This document shows positions 1 to 5,533 of a stretch of DNA of 6,619 bases, piece by piece (within the stretch, counting starts at the first letter, position 1; the number at the start of each line of letters is the position of its first letter). The DNA comes from Bacteroidales bacterium UBA6408 (GTDB lineage: Bacteria > Bacteroidota > Bacteroidia > Bacteroidales > UBA932): positions 1 through 6,619 of the forward strand of contig DJPQ01000015.1 in NCBI GenBank assembly GCA_002439805.1, read 5' to 3'. The notes under the pieces were generated by a model. It saw only the letters and a list, made by a program, of their open reading frames with translations. It did no database searches and was not told where the DNA came from. The position numbers and the translations under genes are program-made.

Positions 1-32
1 CAAAAGGGGGACGGGAGGGGGATTTTAAACAG

Positions 33-114
33 TACCCGGAGCCGGGGTCGAACCGGCACGCCTTGCGGCACTGGTGTTTGAGACCAGCGCGTCTACCGAT
101 TCCGCCATCCGGGC
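33..114 (-). tRNA. tRNA-Leu, anticodon CAA
   Basis: Read on the minus strand, this 82-nt sequence folds as a class II tRNA. The acceptor stem is GCCCGGA paired with TCCGGGT, with one G-U pair at the end. The anticodon stem CTGGT/ACCAG closes the 7-nt loop CTCAAAC, which places anticodon CAA at 78-80 and decodes the UUG leucine codon. An extra variable arm is present, as expected for Leu. The T arm is GCCGG-TTCGACC-CCGGC, and the discriminator base is A, as is usual for tRNA-Leu. The 3' CCA is not encoded, so it must be added after transcription. The gene is divergent from the aro genes and has its own promoter at 183-213. No attachment-site repeat or integrase is visible next to it. Confidence 0.96.
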
Positions 115-182
115 AATTTTTCGCAGATTCAGACAAAGACCCGTCGAATTTGTGCGCCGATAGACTCCTTGTGAAAGGACTG

Positions 183-213
183 CAAAGGTAGAAAAAACTT
201 GTGATACCGCAAA
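183..213 (-). promoter_or_regulatory. Bacteroidota-type promoter for tRNA-Leu
   Basis: On the minus strand, TTTG (complement of 210-213) is followed after exactly 19 nt by TACCTTTG (complement of 183-190). This matches the Bacteroidota housekeeping-sigma consensus TTTG-N19/20-TAnnTTTG. Transcription should start a few bases beyond the -7 element, near 173-178, leaving a leader of about 60 nt before the mature tRNA. The match is seen directly; activity is inferred. Confidence 0.8.
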
Positions 214-240
214 ATACCAATGCAAAATGTGGAAAATATA

Positions 241-272
241 TTTGTAAAAGATTAAAACTGAATATAAATTTG
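241..272 (+). promoter_or_regulatory. Bacteroidota-type promoter for aroB / aro operon
   Basis: TTTG at 241-244 is followed after 20 nt by TAAATTTG at 265-272, a full match to the Bacteroidota -33/-7 promoter consensus. The expected start of transcription is near 277-280, giving a 5' leader of about 45 nt before the aroB start codon. The surrounding 200-270 region is strongly A+T-rich. It lies back to back with the tRNA promoter, with 27 nt between their -33 elements. I see no obvious attenuator or T-box-like structure in the short leader. Confidence 0.75.
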
Positions 273-324
273 TCGCTACGTTGCTTCATGGAAATATGAT
301 TCAGGCGCAATCGGAAGATATGGT

Positions 325-1500
325 ATGAAAGAGGAAAGAGAAACAATATGCAGGATAGTTCGTGCGGACAGCCTTGAACCGCTTTTCCCGTTGCTGGACG
401 GCTACGGGGCGGTGTGGATTGTCTGTGACTGCACTGTCTGGGATAGCGTGGGGCGACTCGTCGCGGAAAGGCTTGCCGGCGAACCACTGAGTTCCTGCGG
501 GAGGTCTGCCGGAATGGGCAAGCTATTGGGAATCAGTCTGATAGATGCCAGTGAGGAAAACAAGACGATGGCGACGATAGAGGGGATAGCGGGGGATATG
601 CTTGAACTCGGAGCAGACCGCAGTGCACTTGTCCTCGGCATCGGAGGGGGAATCACGACGGATATAGCAGGATTTGTCGCCTCAATATACAAAAGAGGCG
701 TTCGTTTCGCCTTTGTCCCGACGACCCTCCTTGCCCAGGTCGATGCCGCAGTAGGCGGGAAGAACGGGGTGAACTTCCGTTCTTTCAAGAATATGCTGGG
801 AATCATCCGGCAGCCGGAGTTTACCTACATATATCCTGAGCCGTTGCACACCCTTCCGCACGCGGCTTTTCTTTGTGGAATTGCCGAGATGCTCAAGACT
901 TTTATCATCGCGGATTCCGAGGCATATGGGGCGGCCGCGACTCTCCTGAGGGCGGGGAGGGTGCACTCCGGAGTAATGCCCGGTGATGCCTCCGGCGGTT
1001 CAGCGCCCGCAGAAACGGGTGGTTCAGGAATCGGAATCCATGAGGCCGACATCGGACGCCTTGCCGCGAGGGCCGCCGAAATCAAGGCCTCGATAGTGGA
1101 GCGTGACCCGCAGGAGCACGGACTCCGGCGGGTTCTCAACCTCGGGCACACATTCGCCCACGCCATAGAGACTCTCTCCTGTGGGAAATGGCCTCATGGT
1201 ATGGCCGTTGCTGTCGGCATCGTCGCGGCCGCAAGGCTTGCCGAGAGACTGTCCGGAAAGGTGACCGACAACGACGGGATGGCGTTTTCCTGCCAGAATG
1301 GTCTCTCTTCGAGGATTGAGGCGGATTTCCGCGACATCGGGCTTCCGACCGAGTGCCCGTTCGGCATGAGGGAAATGTCTGAGGTCATGTCCAAGGATAA
1401 GAAGGCCGAAGGCAACAGGATAAACTTTATCCTCCCGACCGCCATAGGAACTGTGAGGATAGTGAAATTAGACATTATGACATTGACGACAGAACTTTGA
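325..1500 (+). CDS. aroB: 3-dehydroquinate synthase (AroB)
   Basis: AroB is a cytosolic, NAD- and metal-dependent enzyme that converts DAHP to 3-dehydroquinate, step 2 of the shikimate pathway. Family motifs are clear: the glycine-rich NAD-binding stretch GIGGGITTDIAGF at residues 105-117, PTTLLAQVDAAVGGKNG at 132-148, GIAEMLK at 185-191, NLGHTFAHAIE at 272-282 and WPHG at 289-292. The expected metal ligands are E188, H275 and H291, and the SKDKK motif at 357-361 is present. The 391 residues exceed the usual roughly 360. The excess is mostly a Gly/Ser/Ala-rich insertion at about 212-238, between helices of the C-terminal domain. The start ATG has a modest GGAAGA 7 nt upstream and fits the promoter at 241-272. 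After the conserved ILPTAIG the frame ends within 16 residues. The overlapping frame reads on as a plausible AroB tail to 1532, so a frameshift at the 3' end is possible. The gene is first in an aro cluster. Confidence 0.95.
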   Translation: MKEERETICRIVRADSLEPLFPLLDGYGAVWIVCDCTVWDSVGRLVAERLAGEPLSSCGRSAGMGKLLGISLIDASEENKTMATIEGIAGDMLELGADRSALVLGIGGGITTDIAGFVASIYKRGVRFAFVPTTLLAQVDAAVGGKNGVNFRSFKNMLGIIRQPEFTYIYPEPLHTLPHAAFLCGIAEMLKTFIIADSEAYGAAATLLRAGRVHSGVMPGDASGGSAPAETGGSGIGIHEADIGRLAARAAEIKASIVERDPQEHGLRRVLNLGHTFAHAIETLSCGKWPHGMAVAVGIVAAARLAERLSGKVTDNDGMAFSCQNGLSSRIEADFRDIGLPTECPFGMREMSEVMSKDKKAEGNRINFILPTAIGTVRIVKLDIMTLTTEL

Positions 1501-1571
1501 TTGAACGTGTGGAGACAGACAATAAAAAATGACCTCAGATTATTGAAGGCAGAATTATTTTGAAGAGGGAG

Positions 1572-1585
1572 CATACTGGAGTATG
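1572..1585. repeat. short inverted repeat in the aroB-aroDA gap
   Basis: CATAC at 1572-1576 and GTATG at 1581-1585 are perfect complements around a 4-nt loop, TGGA. The pairing can extend by one G-U pair. It could form a small hairpin in the 140-nt gap between aroB and the fusion gene. There is no T-run after it, so it is not an intrinsic terminator. A weak RNA-processing or stability element is possible, but chance is a fair explanation. Confidence 0.3.
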
Positions 1586-1605
1586 TGACCGATGAGAAGA
1601 TAAAT

Positions 1606-1638
1606 ATAGACCAAAAATAGACCCAAAATAAACCAAAA
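1606..1638 (+). repeat. three tandem 11-nt A-rich repeats ahead of the aroD-aroA start
   Basis: Three contiguous units run in exact 11-nt register: ATAGACCAAAA (1606-1616), ATAGACCCAAA (1617-1627) and ATAAACCAAAA (1628-1638). They end two bases before the ATG at 1641. Neighbouring units differ at only 2-3 positions. No Shine-Dalgarno sequence is present, so this A-rich tract probably forms the ribosome-loading region, in keeping with A-rich leaders in Bacteroidota. The repeat is seen directly; its role in translation is inferred. Confidence 0.7.
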
Positions 1639-1640
1639 AC

Positions 1641-3716
1641 ATGATTTGTACAGTATTAAAAGACAAGAACTTTGATGAGCTTCTGGCCGCTCTGGACGAG
1701 TGCAGGATGGCTGAAATCCGCCTTGACCTCTGCGATGTCAGTGAAGATGAGATAGAAGAGATTTTTTCTACGGCCGACATCCCTCTGGTTGCCACTTGCC
1801 GGATTGCGGAGACTGCGAAAAGACATCCGGAAATGAGCCCCGTGGCCGTAGCGTCACTTTGCGAAAAGCGTCTGATTGCCGCAATAAAGGCGGGGGCTTC
1901 ATATGCGGACCTTGAGATAGAGGCTCCCAAGGAGAACCTCAAGCGCGTCAAGTCTGCCTGTGAGGATAACGGAACGCTGCTGATACGTTCGTTCCACGAT
2001 TTCAAAGGGACGGACTCCACCGAGGCTCTCAAGGCCGTGGTCGAGAAATGTGTGTATCATGGAGCCGACATCGTGAAGATAGTGACAACGGCGAACTCCG
2101 CCGAGGATGCCGCCCGCGTCCTTGCACTCTATGATGACCCGTCATACCTTGCTCTGCCTCAGACCGGCCGCCATGCCTCGCCTGCACCGGAGACAACGGA
2201 GGGGCGTCTCATCGCGTTCTGTATGGGGGAGACCGGTCGTGACTCCCGAATGGAATGTCTCAGGAAGGGCGCCCCGTTCACCTACGCCGCGCTGACTGCC
2301 GAGGATGCGGCCGCGCCGGGACAGATGGTGGCGGAGACTATGTCTGACACTGTGTATGGTGGACTTCCGTTCTTCGACGCCGACGTCATTGTTCCGTCTT
2401 CAAAAAGCTTCGTCCAGAGGGCTGTGATTGCCGCAGCACTTTCAGAAGGCACGTCTCGCCTGCGCAACTACACGTCGTGTGAGGATTCGGAGTCTGCGGT
2501 CAGGGTGGCTGAGCATCTCGGAGCAAAGGTGGAAAGGGAGAAGGCCGGGGACGAGACCAATCTTGTCATCACCGGTGTCGGAGCCTCGGAAGGCTGCCTT
2601 CCGGAACTGAAGGAAATCCATGTCGGGGAGTCAGGACTGCTCGCGAGGCTGATGATTCCTCTTGCTGCGGAACTTTCCGACGGACAGGATGTGAGGATAA
2701 CCGGCGAAAAGACCCTTGCCGGACGCCGCCTGCCGGGAGCAGGAGAAATAATGGCCGGGCTTGGGGTCAGGACTGCGGCTGTTGAAGAGAAGCTTCCAGT
2801 GACTGTTGGCGGCCACATTTCAGAACTCAAGGCGGAGGTCTCGGGCGTGAGCGGGTCCCAGCTGATTTCGGGGCTGCTGATGGCAATGCCGCTCGTTGAC
2901 AGGAACATGACCCTGCTGGTGGAGAATCCCAAGAGTATTCCATACACATTCATGACAGCCGAGGTGCTCAAGAAATTCGGCGTGAAGATTTCCAACGAGA
3001 TGCTAGGAGGCCGCGACTTCCTCGAATCCGACGGAGACTGGTCACTCTGCACAGAGATGATTTTTAAGGTGCGTGCCGGTCAGAAGTATGTCGCCGCCGA
3101 CTTTGACATCGAGGGAGACTGGAGTGCCGCCGTGCCCGTCATGGTCGCCGCGTCGATTTTCGGAAAGGCCTGCATAGACGGGCTCGACACGAATTCGCTG
3201 CAGGCCGACATCGCCATAATGGACATACTCATGGCTGCCGGGGCAAGCATCACCCAGCTGGACGGCGACGACGGCGAGATTCATGTGCAGCAGGCTCCTC
3301 TGCTCGCGTTCGAGGCCGACGTCTCACATTGTCCTGACCTGTTTCCGTGTGTTTCCGTGCTGGCCGCATTCTGCCAGGGCAGGAGCCGGATTTACGGGGT
3401 GAGCCGTCTGCGCAATAAGGAGAGCGACCGTGCTGCCGCAATCATGGAAATGCTTGATAAATTGGGCGTTGAGGCAGGAATCGACGAGCCGTCGGATGCA
3501 CTGGTCATCACCGGGCACTCACTGGCGTGGCGAGTTCTCAACGGCGGGATGCTCAGGGGCGGCAAGTTCAGTTCACGTCACGACCACCGTATGGTGATGG
3601 CTCTTAAGGTCGCTTCACTCGGCGCCGATGCTCCTGTAGAGATTGACGATGAATCCTGTGTTTCAAAGTCTTGGCCTGATTTCATCGCGACATTTGACGG
3701 CTTCGTGGTGAAATGA
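1641..3716 (+). CDS. aroD-aroA: bifunctional type I 3-dehydroquinate dehydratase / EPSP synthase (AroD-AroA fusion)
   Basis: This single 691-residue cytosolic protein holds two shikimate enzymes. Residues 1-240 are a type I dehydroquinase (step 3). They carry AEIRLD (E25, R27, D29), R54, E92, the catalytic H119 in RSFHDF, the Schiff-base lysine K146 in ADIVK, R203 in DSRM and the PGQ loop at 226-228. The usual Ser four residues before that Gln is Ala224. Residues from about 243 to 691 are 5-enolpyruvylshikimate-3-phosphate synthase (step 6): PSSKSFVQR (K255, S256, R260), VGESGLLAR at 328-336, GSQ at 405-407, D566, KESDR with E594 and R597, RHDHRM with R650, and K676. Each half has normal family length, and only 24 residues separate the PGQ and PSSKS motifs, so there is almost no linker. 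The frame is open throughout, with no internal stop. The start is chosen because family residues begin at once and an A-rich repeat abuts it. No promoter is seen in the 140-nt gap, so cotranscription with aroB is likely. Confidence 0.95.
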   Translation: MICTVLKDKNFDELLAALDECRMAEIRLDLCDVSEDEIEEIFSTADIPLVATCRIAETAKRHPEMSPVAVASLCEKRLIAAIKAGASYADLEIEAPKENLKRVKSACEDNGTLLIRSFHDFKGTDSTEALKAVVEKCVYHGADIVKIVTTANSAEDAARVLALYDDPSYLALPQTGRHASPAPETTEGRLIAFCMGETGRDSRMECLRKGAPFTYAALTAEDAAAPGQMVAETMSDTVYGGLPFFDADVIVPSSKSFVQRAVIAAALSEGTSRLRNYTSCEDSESAVRVAEHLGAKVEREKAGDETNLVITGVGASEGCLPELKEIHVGESGLLARLMIPLAAELSDGQDVRITGEKTLAGRRLPGAGEIMAGLGVRTAAVEEKLPVTVGGHISELKAEVSGVSGSQLISGLLMAMPLVDRNMTLLVENPKSIPYTFMTAEVLKKFGVKISNEMLGGRDFLESDGDWSLCTEMIFKVRAGQKYVAADFDIEGDWSAAVPVMVAASIFGKACIDGLDTNSLQADIAIMDILMAAGASITQLDGDDGEIHVQQAPLLAFEADVSHCPDLFPCVSVLAAFCQGRSRIYGVSRLRNKESDRAAAIMEMLDKLGVEAGIDEPSDALVITGHSLAWRVLNGGMLRGGKFSSRHDHRMVMALKVASLGADAPVEIDDESCVSKSWPDFIATFDGFVVK

Positions 3717-3759
3717 ACCTGAGCATATGTGTGAATGCTGGATTCGGGAATATGAGAAT

Positions 3760-4767
3760 ATGACGTGTATGCACAACACTTTCGGCGACAAATTCCGGAT
3801 TACGATATATGGCGGCTCTCACGAGCCGAAGCTCGGCGTGCTCATCAAGGGCGTTGAGGCAGGCATTCCGCTCTCGGCTTCAGACTTCGCCGGTGACATC
3901 GCCCGGCGCAGACCCGGCGCGAAGGGGACGACCCCTCGGACAGAGGCGGACGAACCGGAAATATCCTCCGGCATCAGTGGCGGGGTGACTGACGGCACTC
4001 CGCTTCGCATTGAGTTCATAAACAGCAACATACGTCCCGGGGACTATGACAGATTTCTCGAAGTCCCCCGTCCCGGTCATGTGGACTATGTCACCCGTCC
4101 GGAACAGTACGGCGTGGATTCACCCCGGCAGTTTCCTCCATTTACGGGAGGAGGCATATTTTCCGGAAGGATGACGCTCGCGCTCGTGGCGGCAGGGGTC
4201 GTGGCGAAGAAGGTTCTTCTGCGGTCTCTTCCGGATGTGCGGATTCATGCGGAACTCATTATGATGGGCGGTTCCCCGGACAAGTCGCGGTGGCGGAGTG
4301 TCCTGGACGAGGCCATCTCGGACGGGGATTCGCTCGGCGGGGTCGTGGAGTGCGGCGTCAAGGGGCTTCCGGTAGGTCTAGGCGAGCCGTATTTTGACTC
4401 CGTCGAGTCGCTGATTTCCCATGCCGTGTTCTCGATACCGGGCGTGCGCGGCGTGGAGTTCGGCGACGGCTTCGCGGCCTCCTCCATGCGCGGCTCCGAG
4501 CATAACGACCCGTTCGGACAGGAAGGCAGGCTGATGAAGAACGGGGCCGGAGGCGTGAACGGAGGGCTCACCAACGGCAACGAGCTGCTTTTCCGTGTCG
4601 CCTTCAAGCCGACTTCCACCATAAGCAGACCGCAGACGACATGGGACTTTTCGCGCAGACGCCTTGTGGAACTCTCCGCCGGAGGCCGCCACGATGTCTG
4701 CTTCGCGCTTCGGACTCCGGTTGTAGTGGAGGCCATGACCGCCGTCGTGCTCTGTAACCTGATTTGA
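3760..4767 (+). CDS. aroC: chorismate synthase (AroC), divergent form
   Basis: AroC converts EPSP to chorismate using reduced FMN, the last step of the common aromatic pathway. The protein aligns along its length: NTFGDKFRI near the start, RRRPG, EADEPEI, GTPL, RPGH with the active-site His, GGGIFSGRMT, MRGSEHND, AGGVNGG, FKPTSTI and GGRHD near the C-terminus. The SGR.T form and the N.N.R.GDY stretch resemble a divergent subgroup I associate with Clostridia rather than the usual GGGRSSARET enzymes. The first signature is GGSHE instead of GESHG, though the catalytic His is kept. The protein ends soon after the last motif, at VVLCNLI, lacking the usual tail. The start at 3760 was chosen because AroC proteins begin close to NTFG and GGGAA lies 9 nt upstream. 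ATG at 3769 is an alternative. ATG at 3727, 10 nt after the aroD-aroA stop, would add 11 residues unlike the family. Tight spacing indicates one operon. Confidence 0.9.
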   Translation: MTCMHNTFGDKFRITIYGGSHEPKLGVLIKGVEAGIPLSASDFAGDIARRRPGAKGTTPRTEADEPEISSGISGGVTDGTPLRIEFINSNIRPGDYDRFLEVPRPGHVDYVTRPEQYGVDSPRQFPPFTGGGIFSGRMTLALVAAGVVAKKVLLRSLPDVRIHAELIMMGGSPDKSRWRSVLDEAISDGDSLGGVVECGVKGLPVGLGEPYFDSVESLISHAVFSIPGVRGVEFGDGFAASSMRGSEHNDPFGQEGRLMKNGAGGVNGGLTNGNELLFRVAFKPTSTISRPQTTWDFSRRRLVELSAGGRHDVCFALRTPVVVEAMTAVVLCNLI

Positions 4768-4769
4768 AT

Positions 4770-4800
4770 TTTGCGCAATCCCGATTTTGTCCTATATTTG
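4770..4800 (+). promoter_or_regulatory. Bacteroidota-type promoter for the CBM9-like gene
   Basis: TTTG at 4770-4773 is followed after exactly 19 nt by TATATTTG at 4793-4800, a full consensus match starting only 2 nt after the aroC stop codon. The predicted start of transcription is near 4805-4808, giving a leader of about 80 nt. The -33 element overlaps an 8-bp perfect palindrome, TTGCGCAA (4771-4778). The nine bases ATTTGTCGC around the -7 end are identical to those at the aroB promoter. The final stretch before the ATG at 4886 is A+T-rich with no Shine-Dalgarno sequence. Confidence 0.72.
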
Positions 4801-4885
4801 TCGCGGCAGATCTTGGCATCGCAGGATGTTCAATGAGATTGTCCCGGTTTGAGGATTATTTCTAAAATTATAATAAAAAAATATT

Positions 4886-5533
4886 ATGTTGACAGTTCCA
4901 CGCCTTAGGGTCGGAGACCCCATACACGAGATCCTTTCTGACAAGTCCTTGTTCGCGAAGCTTCCTGACAATCGTCTCGAATGTCTGAACTGGGCGGAGG
5001 AATATCCCTATAAGCCGGAGGTGTCGTTCCGCATTTTCCATAACGACGAGTTCCTTTTTCTTGAATATCACGTCCGTGAAAAGTGTACGGCTGCGCTGGA
5101 AATGACGGACGGGAACGATGTCTATAGGGACAGCTGTGTGGAGTTCTTCGTGCAGCCGGATGGCGGCGGGCACTACTACAACTTTGAGTGGAATGCAATC
5201 GGGACGCTCTGTATGTCGCGCCGCACAGGGCGATTTGACCCCGCACACGCTCCCAAGGATGTTCTCTGCAGTGTGCTGAGTTCATCAACTTATGGGCGGA
5301 AGCCTTTTGAAGAGATAAAGGGTGACAATGTCTGGACTCTCCGCGTGGCGATTCCGTGCCGTGCGCTTTTCGGCGGTGAAATCAGCACATGGCAAGGCGC
5401 GCGGCTCAGGGGCAATTTCTATAAGTGCGGCGACGGTCTCTCGACCCCTCATTTCGTGACATGGGCGCCGGTTGACACGCCTTCTCCGGACTACCACCGG
5501 CCGGAGTTCTTTCGGGACATTGTCTGCGAATGA
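4886..5533 (+). CDS. CBM9-like carbohydrate-binding domain protein, no signal peptide
   Basis: This 215-residue protein resembles the stand-alone carbohydrate-binding family 9-like (DOMON-type beta-sandwich) proteins of Bacteroidales. Supporting features are the central block VYRDSCVEFFVQP at residues 79-91, followed by YYNFEWNAIGT at 97-107 (the core strand pattern of the family). A later VWTLRVAIP strand lies at 149-157, and the C-terminal part has RLRGNFYKCG at 173-182, HFVTWAPV at 189-196 and PEFF at 206-209. Several aromatic residues (W36, W102, W150, W169, W193) could line a ligand site. No signal peptide, lipobox or membrane segment is visible, so the protein is probably cytoplasmic, unlike most carbohydrate-binding modules. 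No catalytic domain is attached. It has its own promoter at 4770-4800, so a link to aromatic synthesis is not implied. Family assignment is from remembered motif pattern; ligand and role are unknown. Confidence 0.72.
   Translation: MLTVPRLRVGDPIHEILSDKSLFAKLPDNRLECLNWAEEYPYKPEVSFRIFHNDEFLFLEYHVREKCTAALEMTDGNDVYRDSCVEFFVQPDGGGHYYNFEWNAIGTLCMSRRTGRFDPAHAPKDVLCSVLSSSTYGRKPFEEIKGDNVWTLRVAIPCRALFGGEISTWQGARLRGNFYKCGDGLSTPHFVTWAPVDTPSPDYHRPEFFRDIVCE

Noticed and set aside
33..114. tRNA-Leu gene as an integration site for a mobile element
   Set aside because: No integrase, no direct repeat of the tRNA 3' end and no accessory genes are seen; the neighbours are core metabolic genes.
237..244. Second -7-like motif TATATTTG upstream of aroB
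   Set aside because: No TTTG lies 19-21 nt upstream of it. Its TTTG instead serves as the -33 box of the full promoter at 241-272.
1460..1480. Programmed -1 ribosomal frameshift signal at the end of aroB
   Set aside because: No X XXY YYZ heptamer in the zero frame. If the alternative tail is real, a plain indel is the simpler explanation.
1546..1562. Possible plus-strand promoter in the aroB-aroDA gap (TATTTTG)
   Set aside because: The motif is one base short of TAnnTTTG and has no matching -33 box at suitable spacing.
1612..1619. Minus-strand -7-like motif TATTTTTG within the 11-nt repeats
   Set aside because: There is no -33 TTTG at the right distance and no minus-strand gene to drive. 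An A-rich tract yields this by chance.
2468..3052. Long open frame of 194 codons on the minus strand, and similar ones at 4245-4778, 1535-2032 and 5685-6116
   Set aside because: They lie antisense to genes with clear family motifs, show no recognisable protein pattern and are expected from the G/C-rich third positions of the real genes.
3727..3759. Upstream ATG giving an 11-residue N-terminal extension on AroC
   Set aside because: The extension (MCECWIREYEN) does not resemble AroC N-termini, which begin near NTFG. ATG 3760 has a better-placed GGGAA, though 3727 cannot be excluded.
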